DNA of 64,000 bases, taken from the NCBI GenBank assembly GCA_963778375.1, contig CAVZTX010000013.1, forward strand, positions 1 through 64,000, in the 5' to 3' direction. The first letter of the stretch is position 1. Every line of letters starts with the position of its first letter. Both the position numbers and the translations under genes were made by a program. Positions 42,126 to 52,079 of the stretch are shown in pieces. Source of the stretch: CAVZTX01 sp963778375 (GTDB taxonomy: Bacteria; Chloroflexota; Ktedonobacteria; Ktedonobacterales; Ktedonobacteraceae). A model generated the notes under the pieces. It made no database searches. It had not been told where the DNA came from and saw only the letters and a list, made by a program, of their open reading frames with translations.

Positions 42126-43016
42126 ATGCCCATTTCTCCTGTAGACGGCTTCGTATCGGCGAACGGTCTTCAACTCCACTACCGTCGTTGGGCACCATCG
42201 CAGCCCACTACTGGGCTCCCGCCTATGCTCTTGCTACACGGCCTGGCTTCAACAACACACATCTGGAATCTGGTTGCACCTTTGCTCGCAGAGCGTGGGT
42301 ATGTTGTGACTGCCCTTGATCAGCGTGGACACGGCGAGAGCGACAAGCCCGATCACGGCTATGACTTTGCAACCATCATCGCAGACGATGCTGCTGTCAT
42401 ACAGGCTTTGAATATTGAGCGACCTATCGTTGTTGGGCATTCATGGGGAGCAATGGTTGCTCTGCAATATGCTGCAACGTACATCGATCAGGTAAGTGCC
42501 CTTGTGCTGGTCGATGGAGCCACAAATCAGTTTTCGCTTCGTCCAGGCTGGTCGCGTGAGCAAGCGATCAAAGACCTGGCCCCGCCGCATTTTGCCGGTA
42601 CTCTCCGGAAAACGTTCCTCTCCTACATCCGTAGCGGTCCGCTAGGTCAGCAGTGGACACCAGAACTTGAAGATATCTTCCTGCATATCGTCCAACTACG
42701 TGATGACGATACTGTAGCTCCACGCCTGGATTTTGAAAACCACCTCCAGATAATTGGAGCTATGTGGGATCAACCCCTCTTTGACCTCTACCGGCAAGTT
42801 CGTTGTCCTATCGCCCTTATTCTAGCTGAGCATCAACCAACAAGCGAAGCTGAAGAACAGCGTTTTCATATGCGCCACGAAGGCGTTGCCCAGATTCAAA
42901 GCCTGTGCCCCGATATTCGCGTTGTCTGGATGCCAGATACCATCCACGACATTCCTCTACAACGCCCAGCCCTCTTAGCGAAAGAGATACTTCATGATGC
43001 CAGCAACTCCTCATAA
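42126..43016 (+). CDS. Alpha/beta hydrolase
   Basis: 296-aa alpha/beta-hydrolase fold protein. Oxyanion region MLLLHGLASTTHIW, DQRGHGESDKP, nucleophile elbow VVGHSWGAMVALQYA (Ser), and the catalytic His in DTIHDIPLQRP. Cytosolic, normal length. The 3' end overlaps the convergent aminomutase gene by 25 bases. The substrate cannot be told from sequence. Confidence 0.88.
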   Translation: MPISPVDGFVSANGLQLHYRRWAPSQPTTGLPPMLLLHGLASTTHIWNLVAPLLAERGYVVTALDQRGHGESDKPDHGYDFATIIADDAAVIQALNIERPIVVGHSWGAMVALQYAATYIDQVSALVLVDGATNQFSLRPGWSREQAIKDLAPPHFAGTLRKTFLSYIRSGPLGQQWTPELEDIFLHIVQLRDDDTVAPRLDFENHLQIIGAMWDQPLFDLYRQVRCPIALILAEHQPTSEAEEQRFHMRHEGVAQIQSLCPDIRVVWMPDTIHDIPLQRPALLAKEILHDASNSS

Positions 43017-44539
43017 AACGGATTAAAGTAGCTTTCATCGCGTTGAATCACCCCTTCTAACCCACGCCCTCCCTCTGGAGAACGCTTAATATCCGCAAAC
43101 AAGCCAGCCTCCAGTCCTTTGAAGAGCCCAAGCCGCTCCATTTCTCGCAGCAACTCTACCGCATCGCGCAAAATCTGATTTGCCCAACGTGCTACTAAAC
43201 TATCCTCGCGCCAATCGAATTGTTCGCCTAGGTCTCGTGCCGCATTGAACACATAGAGTGCACTGCGGACGGACAGGAACCGATCTTGCAGCAGTGGTGT
43301 ATGAATAGCCTCAGTAGGCATACCGAGTAGCTGAATGCCTTGTCCTGTCAACACGCCCACGAGATTGAAGAAGCTATCTAGCATATGTCCACGGAAAATA
43401 TCGCCCGTCATGTGCTTTGTTGGAGGCATATACTTAATTGGGTAACCTGGAAAGAGATCGCGTATCAGTTGTGCCGAGGCGATTTCATGTAGGAGGTGAT
43501 TGGGTGTCGAGGGATCAATCTCGAAAGCGTGGCCAAGTCCCATTTGCTCTGGTGGAATACCTGCAATTTGAGCGAAGCGCTCATTAATGAACTGCGAAGC
43601 AACGACAGTATGCTCTGCTTCGAGCGCATCAGCAGTAGTCAGATAATTATCCTCACCTGTATTGATAATAATGCCCGCAGCAGCATTAATGCGTCGCGAG
43701 AAGAGCTGATCGATGAGCGTGCGTTTCGTATTAATATCGCGAAAGATGATTCCGTAAAGCGCATCATTCAGCATCATATCAAGCCGCTCTAAAGCTCCTA
43801 TCGCCGCAATTTCAGGCATACATAGACCCGAACAATAATTTGTCAGGCGTATATAACGTCCAACCTCACGACTGGTCTCGTCAAGCGCGGCACGCATTAA
43901 TTTGAAATTGGCCTGTGTCGCATAGGTGCCACCAAAACCTTCAGTGGTAGGTCCAAATGGTACGTAGTCGAGCAAACTCTGTGCCGTGGAGCGTATAACT
44001 GCGATGACATCCGCTCCCTGGCGTGCAGCCGCCTGTGCCTGCACAATATCCTCATAAATATTGCCCGTTGCGACGATAACATACAACCAGGGCATCTGAG
44101 GATTGCCCAACTCCTCGACCATCGCTGCACGCTCAGTCCGTCGCTTACGAATGCTCTCAACGCCTTGCCGTATCAGCCTGATTACTTCTGTATCAATCTT
44201 CTCAACTGACTCGTCTTTGATATCAATTTTGCAAAGAGAAATATTGCTACGCCCGATAGCCTCGGCTGTTTCCGATACATTAAGATTATTGCGGAGCATA
44301 GCGTAGATGAATGGACGCAAAATACCTCCGGGCAATAATGATATTGCGCTATCAACTACACGATTAGGCAGTGGCACTTCGTTCTCATCAACGCCATCTA
44401 CTCCGATCAGCCGCAAAGCCGCACGCTCAATAGCAACCGTTGTATGTTTGCCAATATAATCTATAACAGGCGCGACGATGTGACGTGCACTGGCACGTGC
44501 TTCGTCTACCAGCGATTGGTCAAGTTTGAGATGGGGCAT
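42992..44539 (-). CDS. kamD: Lysine 5,6-aminomutase alpha subunit (KamD-like)
   Basis: 515 aa, the same size as KamD. The N-terminus LKLDQSLVDEARASARHIV, TTVAIERAALRLIGVDGVDE and PLPNRVVDSA, then the barrel part with DVIAVIRSTAQSLLDYVPFG, EGFGGTYATQANF, RLTNYCSGLCMPEIA and PPTKHMTGDIF, all match the alpha subunit of the adenosylcobalamin- and PLP-dependent D-lysine 5,6-aminomutase. The partner KamE, which carries the B12 Rossmann domain and the PLP lysine, is normally next to it but is not in this window. Fermentation-type lysine degradation or a related D-ornithine mutase are possible roles. The frame is intact. Confidence 0.88.
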   Translation of the reverse strand: MPHLKLDQSLVDEARASARHIVAPVIDYIGKHTTVAIERAALRLIGVDGVDENEVPLPNRVVDSAISLLPGGILRPFIYAMLRNNLNVSETAEAIGRSNISLCKIDIKDESVEKIDTEVIRLIRQGVESIRKRRTERAAMVEELGNPQMPWLYVIVATGNIYEDIVQAQAAARQGADVIAVIRSTAQSLLDYVPFGPTTEGFGGTYATQANFKLMRAALDETSREVGRYIRLTNYCSGLCMPEIAAIGALERLDMMLNDALYGIIFRDINTKRTLIDQLFSRRINAAAGIIINTGEDNYLTTADALEAEHTVVASQFINERFAQIAGIPPEQMGLGHAFEIDPSTPNHLLHEIASAQLIRDLFPGYPIKYMPPTKHMTGDIFRGHMLDSFFNLVGVLTGQGIQLLGMPTEAIHTPLLQDRFLSVRSALYVFNAARDLGEQFDWREDSLVARWANQILRDAVELLREMERLGLFKGLEAGLFADIKRSPEGGRGLEGVIQRDESYFNPFYEELLAS

Positions 44540-44764
44540 TGCGAACTCCCTCCTGTGTCTGTTGCCTTTACAGTTTATGTGGGGCAGAATATGCTATGAG
44601 TACGGTTTAGTCAGCAGTATATCATAGAGGAATGTAGAACTTATGCGATTAGCGGGGTTGTGGATTATTTTCTCGCTGTGCGCAGGTTGCGAGACCAGCT
44701 CTAATATTGACACTTGCTGTAGAGTAATAATAGTTTCCAGAGCCACTTCTACCAGGAGGCAAGC

Positions 44765-46111
44765 ATGCCAGACCAACAATCGAGTGAAGAAATTTATCAT
44801 GGCAAATTGATCGACCTGCGCATTTTAACCTTGCCTCAGCCAAGTGGTGGTACGAGTCGCTTCGAGATTGTCGATCATCCCGACGCCGTCGCTATCGTCG
44901 CCCTGCGCTACAATGCATCGGATGGCTCCAAGGCAGAGCCGCAAACAGTGTTGGTTCACCAGTATCGTCCCGCAATCGGCAAGAAGACCTGGGAAATCCC
45001 CGCCGGCTTGGTGGAGCTAAACGAACGTGAGGATCTACAAAAGACTGCGGCGCGTGAACTGCGTGAAGAGACGGGCTACCTCGCCAAACACTGGCAACGC
45101 CTGACTCGCGAATACACCTCGCTCGGCTTTTCGACCGAAGCGATTACCATTTATCTCGCTACAGAAGTATATCCAGATGGTTCTGCTGCCGATGTTCCAG
45201 ACGATCCAAGCGAGATTGCCCAGGTACGCTGGCTGCCACTAAGCGAAGCCGTGGCACTCTGCCGCAATGGTGAAATCGAGGATGGCAAAACCATCCTTGG
45301 CCTGTATCTCGTTCAAAATATGTTGCAAACACCTGCGACAGGAGAAGATGCCATGCCTCGCGATGCAACCAACATGCCCTTTCCGCGCTCTGCTGCTTTT
45401 CGTAGTGACCATACGACTGAAACTGAGGCCAACTTTACAGACAAACAACTGAATGCCTCCCTGAACATAGAGAACATGCTTCTCGAAGAGTTCAACTACG
45501 CCAGCTTAACTGCCTACCAGTCAATGGAAGATCGCGCACGTGTATCAAGCCTCTACTATCTCCTACTGGGTGCTCTGGCATCTGGAGTGCTTGCGGTCTA
45601 CCAATTAGATGTGAACAATCATAACGCCTCGCATCCATTGGTTATCGCCCTATTAGCGTTAGCCGGTGTTCTGAGCTTCACCTTCTTTGAAAAGATTCTG
45701 CGCTTGCGCAATGCCTATCGTGAGAGCCTCATTTGCATGAATGTAATCAAAGAGTTCTATATTCGGCAATTTCAACGGCAGATGCCTCAAATTGAACATG
45801 CCTTTCGCTGGCGCTTAAAGACCATTCCTCCAGGTGAGCGTATTGGCAGTGTAACATTTGCCATAAGCGCCTTGATCGCGGTGATGGGGAGTTTCTGTTT
45901 CGCGGCAGCTATACTCGTGTCTATGAACCCAAATATCATTGCCCATCCGGGTGACACTAGCATACAGGCATATCTCATCTCCCTCGCGACCTTCGTAATT
46001 ATCCTGCTCATCCATATTTGGTATTATAGACGTGCTCTGAGCAAGCGTAAGGAAGCCGAGATTATAGAGCGACAAGCCAGGGAAATAGGTATTGCTCTAC
46101 CGCTTCACTAA
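44765..46111 (+). CDS. Nudix hydrolase fused to a four-helix membrane domain
   Basis: Residues 1-185 are an ADP-ribose pyrophosphatase-type Nudix domain with a complete box GLVELNEREDLQKTAARELR followed by EETGY. Residues about 230-448 form a separate domain: amphipathic helix (LLEEFNYASLTAYQSMEDRA), two membrane segments (YYLLLGALASGVLAVYQ, PLVIALLALAGVLSFTFF), a cytosolic linker, two more (FAISALIAVMGSFCFAAAI, AYLISLATFVIILLIHIWY) and a basic tail. The layout resembles the 185-aa membrane protein at 13814. One continuous ORF with AGGAGG before the ATG. The fusion suggests a membrane-localised enzyme acting on ADP-ribose-like nucleotides (inference). Confidence 0.85.
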   Translation: MPDQQSSEEIYHGKLIDLRILTLPQPSGGTSRFEIVDHPDAVAIVALRYNASDGSKAEPQTVLVHQYRPAIGKKTWEIPAGLVELNEREDLQKTAARELREETGYLAKHWQRLTREYTSLGFSTEAITIYLATEVYPDGSAADVPDDPSEIAQVRWLPLSEAVALCRNGEIEDGKTILGLYLVQNMLQTPATGEDAMPRDATNMPFPRSAAFRSDHTTETEANFTDKQLNASLNIENMLLEEFNYASLTAYQSMEDRARVSSLYYLLLGALASGVLAVYQLDVNNHNASHPLVIALLALAGVLSFTFFEKILRLRNAYRESLICMNVIKEFYIRQFQRQMPQIEHAFRWRLKTIPPGERIGSVTFAISALIAVMGSFCFAAAILVSMNPNIIAHPGDTSIQAYLISLATFVIILLIHIWYYRRALSKRKEAEIIERQAREIGIALPLH

Positions 46112-47568
46112 ATTACAGGCTGGCTTGGAGATGATAGGACTTCTGCATCACCTGATTCACTGACCGCCACAGGTAAAACTTCCTCTTTCTTGCGGAACCT
46201 GTCCAGTATCCATCGCATCGTTCCAGGCTCTTTGTGTGTCATCCACCAGATAGCTCCGGCTCCTAACAGAATTAGCATCGGCTCAATCGGCGCTCGGAAA
46301 CGTGGAATGCCGTAAAAGATGATATTTTCGGCAATCGTCATTAGAATGACGAAATAGATAAACAAAAATTCTCGCCAACGGCGACGCAACGTAACCAATA
46401 AACCCAACGCAGCTAGAATGAAGACGAAGATTGGGAAGGTCTTCATCATCTTCAAGATCAACTGAGTCGATCTCTGATTAGTAAAACGATCTACAGGTAA
46501 GTCCGACTCGTAAGTGTCTGGACGCCACATATTGATCAGGTGTAACTTCAACATATGTGGCATGATGCGTATATTCTTCTTTATCCATTGTATTGCCGCA
46601 TTTTTAAAATACTCTTCACGAGCAACCTCACATGGTGCCGCACAATTTGGAGGAAATTTGTTAGCTATCGATGGGCTAGAAATCAAAGGATTGATCCACG
46701 ATCCTAAGAAACCTCCCGGATAACTCGGCGCTACTACGCTGAGAGAATTGTACGCGCCAAGCAATACCGTGCCATCTCCTGTAGCGACGGGCACGAACGA
46801 GTGCGAAACATTGTAGTTACGTATCGTCCAAGGAGTAATCATCGCTGCCGTAATCAGCGAAACGAAGACAACACTTTTGGCAATCACCTGCCAGGGCAGA
46901 ATTTTTCTCCAGCCCATAATTAATGCCCAGAGGATAAACAGGCCGAGCACAGTCAATCCATTTGGGCGCGTAAGCGACGATAATCCAAGGAATATGCCGC
47001 ACCAAATCCAGCGACTGGGTTTTGGATTGCGCTGCAACTGGTAGACTGCATAGCAGAAAGCAAGCAGCAGGAAAATATAGAGGGACTCTGTGTATAACCA
47101 ACCATCATAAATATAGAGTTCGGGATAGATTGCCGCCGTTGCACCAGCTATAAGACCAATGCGCCAGCCAAACAAATCTCGTGCGAACAGATACACCAGC
47201 ACACACGTACCTGATCCTACCAGACATAGAAAGTAACGCGGCAAAAAATCATGTTGACCCAGCAAGCTCACAATCCCCGCAATAATAGCTGGCCAGAGTG
47301 GAGCGCGGTACACTGTTGGGAGATTTGGCTCCAAGCAAAAACAGTGTTCGTTTAATATATGCAGCCCAATAGTGTAATAGAAAAGCGAATCATGTTCCGG
47401 CGTATAATAGCGAGCAACGGTAAGATTATACACGACCCGCACCAGCAAAGCGAGACAGAAAATGCCAATCGCGGGAATATATGACTGCCAATGTTTCACA
47501 AATTTCATATAAATACCTGAGTCACTCATCCAGGTTAATTTCTTAAATCGCATTAACATGGTTATCAC
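46108..47568 (-). CDS. GT39-type membrane glycosyltransferase
   Basis: 486-aa polytopic protein of the ArnT/protein-mannosyltransferase (GT39/GT83) type. The first periplasmic loop carries the acidic pair after TM1 (YYTPEHDSLFYY), followed by about 10 membrane helices and a soluble C-terminal segment (WRPDTYESDLPVDRF). It transfers a sugar from a polyprenyl-phosphate donor to an envelope acceptor. Several start codons lie at the N-terminus; 47568 is the longest ORF, and the ATG for MKFVKHWQSYIPAIG (about 47508) is an alternative. Its stop overlaps the convergent Nudix gene by 4 bases. Confidence 0.85.
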   Translation of the reverse strand: MITMLMRFKKLTWMSDSGIYMKFVKHWQSYIPAIGIFCLALLVRVVYNLTVARYYTPEHDSLFYYTIGLHILNEHCFCLEPNLPTVYRAPLWPAIIAGIVSLLGQHDFLPRYFLCLVGSGTCVLVYLFARDLFGWRIGLIAGATAAIYPELYIYDGWLYTESLYIFLLLAFCYAVYQLQRNPKPSRWIWCGIFLGLSSLTRPNGLTVLGLFILWALIMGWRKILPWQVIAKSVVFVSLITAAMITPWTIRNYNVSHSFVPVATGDGTVLLGAYNSLSVVAPSYPGGFLGSWINPLISSPSIANKFPPNCAAPCEVAREEYFKNAAIQWIKKNIRIMPHMLKLHLINMWRPDTYESDLPVDRFTNQRSTQLILKMMKTFPIFVFILAALGLLVTLRRRWREFLFIYFVILMTIAENIIFYGIPRFRAPIEPMLILLGAGAIWWMTHKEPGTMRWILDRFRKKEEVLPVAVSESGDAEVLSSPSQPVI

Positions 47569-47727
47569 CTATAGAACTCCATACATCAGAGACGAAAAAT
47601 ATTTGCCCTGGTAACAAACCAATACGTTCTTCTCGTTCGGATGACTGCGAAGTGGTAGAAGCGAAGCCTCGGCAGTCTTGCTTGAGTGATAGACAACCAA
47701 TCATGTTTCAATAATTGCCTTCGAAAT

Positions 47728-47757
47728 TTGAACATTCTTGCTAGTTCCTGCTATAAT
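47728..47757 (+). promoter_or_regulatory. Promoter of the recombinase-like gene
   Basis: TTGAAC (47728-47733), an 18-base spacer and a perfect TATAAT (47752-47757), about 52 bases before the ATG at 47810. AAGGAGCG precedes the start codon. Confidence 0.55.
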
Positions 47758-47809
47758 GAAAAGGAAAATAGCGACTGAGCAATAGATCAAACTTCGTAAG
47801 GAGCGAACT

Positions 47810-48823
47810 ATGCAGCAGGATACTCATCAGAAAAACCAATCTGAGCCAGTTCTTACTGACGACAGTACCATCTTGCAGCCCAACCTCTTCAACGGTGCTC
47901 CAACCGTGATTACCGAGCCGCCTGACCCTTCACAAACGCCCTACCCCCCTCTGGTACGTACAAATCCACTCACCGATCAATCTAGCCTCACTGCTTGCTT
48001 CATTCCCTATTCCCAGGATCTGAAGCTGCGAGGTAAATCGGACTATACGGTGACCTGTTTCCTGTCCGACCTCAAAATGTTTAGTGACTTCGTTGGTCGC
48101 GACACTCCTGTAGGACGCATTTCCAAAGACCAAGTCACAGATTGGCTCATGAAGTTGAAGTTTGGCACAAAAGGCCAGACACCTGCGCCGAAAACAATGG
48201 CGCGCCGTGTTACCTTCCTGAAGAACTTTTTCTCCTGGCTAGCGCGTGAAGGTGTCATACACGAGGACCCATCTTCAAGCTTGATCCTGGAGCGGCCTTT
48301 ACCTCCTTTGCCACAATTATTATTTGATGACGAGGTGCAGCGCCTGCTCGAAGCCGCCGCTGAGGACCCTCGCTGTCATTGCCTGGTCTACCTTATATTA
48401 CATGCAGGCTTGAAAAAAGAGGAAGTTATGGGGCTGAAGTTGGAACACATCGACCTTTCCAACCCAGAGGAACCCACGATAACCGTCCACTTTGCAGCCT
48501 CGACAGGTAAACAACATCGTGAACGTCGTCTTACCTTGCCAGCAGACTTTACTTCTATCCTGAAACAATACATGGCAAAGTATCGGCCGACAAGCGAACT
48601 ATTTGCCTGCACAGATCGCAACTTGAATTATATTCTAGCGCGTGCAGTCAAGGAGGCTGGCATAAAAAAGCGCGTCACGTTGCAACTGCTGCGCGATACT
48701 TTTGCTGTGCAACAACTCAAATCCGGTACCCCACCCGAAGTGCTGCGTGAAAAACTCGGTCTCTCGGACGAAGCCTGGCTAGAGTCACGCGAAAAGTATC
48801 GCCGCCTGGCATTTTCAAAATGA
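47810..48823 (+). CDS. Degenerate tyrosine recombinase
   Basis: 337 aa. A disordered Pro-rich N-terminus (1-60), a core-binding SAM-like domain (65-160) and a phage-integrase catalytic fold (165-335). Of the catalytic set, Arg-I is replaced by Lys202 (HAGLKKEEV), the beta-hairpin Lys234 is present (STGKQHRERR), the HxxR His is Gln292 with Arg295 kept (LQLLRDTF), the second His is Leu318 (KLGLSD), and Tyr330 is kept. Strand exchange is therefore doubtful; a DNA-binding or structural role is more likely. No att-like repeats or phage genes lie nearby. Confidence 0.8.
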   Translation: MQQDTHQKNQSEPVLTDDSTILQPNLFNGAPTVITEPPDPSQTPYPPLVRTNPLTDQSSLTACFIPYSQDLKLRGKSDYTVTCFLSDLKMFSDFVGRDTPVGRISKDQVTDWLMKLKFGTKGQTPAPKTMARRVTFLKNFFSWLAREGVIHEDPSSSLILERPLPPLPQLLFDDEVQRLLEAAAEDPRCHCLVYLILHAGLKKEEVMGLKLEHIDLSNPEEPTITVHFAASTGKQHRERRLTLPADFTSILKQYMAKYRPTSELFACTDRNLNYILARAVKEAGIKKRVTLQLLRDTFAVQQLKSGTPPEVLREKLGLSDEAWLESREKYRRLAFSK

Positions 48824-49267
48824 TCTCATCCTTCTCGCCGCTTTGCGATTCAGGTAGTTATTTAGCAAAATAGCATTGAGGATAACCAGGCTGAGGGCAA
48901 GCGCTCCAAGAGAAAAGACGCCCAGACCAAAGGTGAAAAGAATTCCAAATATGAGGGTAGGCCAGTACACAACAAAACTGGCAATCAGCAGGATCACTCC
49001 CACACGGATTCTTCCTGCCATCAGCCATCCTACGCCATAAAGACTGAGGAACAGGTTAAGCAGGATCTCGACGATCAACGGGGTATTATTTTTAGTCGGT
49101 CGTACAGGTGTATAGGTATTGCCGAATGCTGTGTTACTGAAGGTATGAGCGGCGCTCTGTGCTGTGGAGTGCATTGATGATTGCGCAGGCGAGATAATCG
49201 TCCCACAAGAGGGGCAAAAAGTAATATTTTCAGGCACCTCTTTTCCGCAACGTTCGCAAAAGGTCAT
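48815..49267 (-). CDS. Zinc-ribbon membrane protein, 150 aa
   Basis: The N-terminal zinc ribbon (CERCGKEVPENITFCPSCG) is followed by a ~35-residue low-complexity linker and two or three membrane helices (IVEILLNLFLSLYGVGWLMAG, VGVILLIASFVVYWPTLIFGI, LGALALSLVILNAILLNNYL). The layout zinc ribbon-linker-TM is common among small bacterial membrane proteins of unknown role. It overlaps the end of the convergent recombinase-like gene by 9 bases. GGGAGTGTAGTA precedes the ATG. Confidence 0.8.
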   Translation of the reverse strand: MTFCERCGKEVPENITFCPSCGTIISPAQSSMHSTAQSAAHTFSNTAFGNTYTPVRPTKNNTPLIVEILLNLFLSLYGVGWLMAGRIRVGVILLIASFVVYWPTLIFGILFTFGLGVFSLGALALSLVILNAILLNNYLNRKAARRMRSF

Positions 49268-49367
49268 TACTACACTCCCTTGTAAGGTCCGATGTACCGG
49301 CTTTAGGTTGGAGAAATTAGATGTTATACTGTGGAAGTATCATAGCATATGCATTTTGAGGCTGCAA

Positions 49368-51964
49368 TTAATCCGCGCTGATGTTCCACCCACTCTGGCT
49401 ACTGCTCATCTCCAATATTCCTAGCTGAGCCGTCTGAAGTACTTGCCAGGATGGCGTATCAAATGATAGCTGTGATGGGGAAAGAATAGATGTCACGTTT
49501 TTCTTGCGTTCGGCTGCACTCAATATACCTGGCGTAATCACGATAGAGGACGGATGCGCTTTTTGTAAAACAGTACTCAGCTCATCTGGAAAGGTTTTGC
49601 CTACTGTTCCAGTGACCTGCACGAGATCGGCCTGCAAATAACGAGGGTCAACATCACTTAACAGCCCATTGAGAGCATATTTACTCAGAGCTGTTTCACC
49701 TAACAGGAGCATGCTAGAGTTGCCTGCGACAAGGCGTACAATCAGTCCATTGTCTCGTACCTCATCGCTGCCCTTGTGCAAAGGCTGAATTGGCCAAAGC
49801 ACTTGTAGCGTAACCTGTGCGCCTATCGCAATCGTTGCTCCTTGCCGCAACTGTACATAATTGAGATTGCGTTCAGATATAGTGCGTCTCCATAGTGCAT
49901 ATCCTGTGCTTGGATGCAGCATCCCTGCGTCCAGTACTTCGCCGATGGTATAACGACTCACAACATCCTGCAACCCTCCCAGATTATCTGATCCGGGCGT
50001 AGTCAAGACAACCACATCTAGTGAGTGTTGCCAGGAGGGCAGGCGGCTATCCAATGCTGAACTCAGTGATGCTGCATCTATGCCTCCATCGATAAGGGCT
50101 GTCTTGCCGTCCGAGGTAGAAATGAGTATCGCCTCCCCTTGCGAAGGCTGACCTGACGGTCCGACATTGAGAAATGTAATCGTCAATTGTCCACTGGTTG
50201 TGCTGCCAGGGCTGTTACCCCAGTCGCGAGTATCACCAGCAGGGCTGCACCTAGCTGGATTACGCGCCATGTTCGTTGTGGCAATAACGGCGGACCATTA
50301 TGCAATTGCTGTGATTGTGCTGTTCGGGCCACTTACGTAGCATAACAATAACTACGAATACCAACAGTGCATAGTAGTACCATGCTATCCCGCTATCCAA
50401 ATTGGAGCCTACTCATGATATGCCCAGGGTAGTTCTGCGCACCAATGAATGATATGTGAGAACGTACAACAGCAGCGGCCATGCAACCCAACCACAAATA
50501 ATCCCAAGAGGCGTAAAGAGAAGACCAGCCCCACAAACAAAGATACCAAGTATAATCAACGTTTCCAAAAAGGGAACAGTCAGTAGATTGGTGAGCGGTG
50601 CAATAAAAGAGACCGTGTTAAAGTTCAGAACAAGAATTGGAAGCGTTGCAACTTCCGCCGCCAGTGTTACTGAAAAAATCTCCACAGCGTACTGTAAGAG
50701 CCGATGTATCACAGCCATCCCCGATGCGTCGGCAACGCGTGTAATGGGTCGGAACAACCTCTCAAAAAAAGGAGTCAGCATAACGATCCCAAGTGTTCCC
50801 ACAAACGACAACTGAAAACCCGAATTCCACAGCACGAATGGATCGAACAAGCTCATGAGAAAAGCAGCCAATGCAAGGGACGTATAGACATTGTAGGTAC
50901 GGCCCAGTCTTGGTGCAAGAACTACGGCTATTCCCATGATTCCAGCTCGTATTGCTGCTGGTCCTGCGCCACTGAGAACAGTATAGACTGCAATACTCAG
51001 GATCACAAGCGATGTTGATAGCCAGCGTCCCCTGTTTCCTTTACGTTTCTGTGCAGGCAGCATAATTTTTGCTGATTTCTCATGTTCTTCGTACAGCCAT
51101 TTGTACTAGCAACAACCATGCCTGCTAAAATGGTGACTTTGAAGCCTGAAGCGGCTGACCAAGTGTACAGTGCTAGTATTCGTTGAAGAATCTAGCGTAT
51201 GCAGTTTGAGTGCTGGCGTCTGCAGACCAACAAGATAGCAATCAGAAGTGCTGCTTCCGGTTGAGGTAAATTGCTTGAGAATGATAGTCGCAACCGGATA
51301 CGTAGCTGAAAAGTGTACCAATGATTGGAATGCCTCCGCTATGGTTTATGCTGATACGGGGAAAGCCATGCTTGCGAGAATATTGGGAAGGCTATTTTGG
51401 GAACGTGACTGAAGGTTGCCTTGTAGCTCAAGGCTATCACCGTACTTTGGGCCGTAGGGATTGTCGATCAGCGACCTGTAGTGACTACTTCCAACTGCCC
51501 CTTGGCGTTTTGCCAGGAGGCTCCGTTATCAGTGCTGATGGCATTCGCTGATATCACCAGCAGCGTACTTCGTTCTTGCAGTGTAGGCTCATCTGCTACT
51601 ATGCCGTTCACCTCAACTTTGCCGGAACCAATGAATGCACTGATCGCTTGAGGATCGCCAATCAGTGAAACGGTGGTATAGCGCCATGCTCCGAGCAGTA
51701 TATAAGGGCAACAAGCAGGATGAGCCGTCCCCAAGTATTGCGCCAGAGGAAGATGGTGCCTATCAATGCTATGCTAGCGCCGAGCAATAAAATCCAGGAG
51801 GGCAAGAGTACCCGGGAACTGATTAAGATCCCTACCAACCATGCACACGCTACGACTACCAGCGTCAATCCTCGTAGATCGGGAGCAGTAAACGAATTGA
51901 AAGGCGTGTTGCTGGCTCCTCTAAGGTTCCCTGGACTATTATTCCGCATTACAAAGGCTTCCAA
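49368..51964 (-). pseudogene. comEC: comEC/rec2, heavily frameshifted
   Basis: Pieces of one ComEC protein appear in order in different frames: N-terminal membrane helices (51964-51690, LRGLTLVVVACAWLVGILI), DUF4131 (about 51690-51320, AFIGSGKVEVNGIVADEP, then PYGPKYGDSLELQGNL), LPQPEAALLIAILL near 51230, SGFKVTILAGMVVAS near 51130, the competence membrane domain (51063-50413, GAGPAAIRAGIMGIAVVLAP, SLFDPFVLWNSGFQLSF), and the C-terminal MBL-like domain (50270-49368, ITFLNVGPSGQPSQGEAILI). At least eight frame changes are needed, spread over the first third and near 50290-50410. The DNA-uptake channel cannot be made as a whole. The ComEA gene upstream is intact. Confidence 0.85.
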
Positions 51965-52079
51965 TCAAAAGGTATTTTTGGCTATTCAGCGTTCTAGACA
52001 TCCACTCATACCGCTCTAGGAGCGGAGAGTGGATTGGAAATGTGATGCTAGTGACAGTTGTGATAACGATTTGTAAGTA

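Noticed and set aside
47810..48823. Prophage or integrative element marked by the recombinase-like gene
   Set aside because: Catalytic residues are missing, and no att repeats, phage genes or nearby tRNA target are seen.
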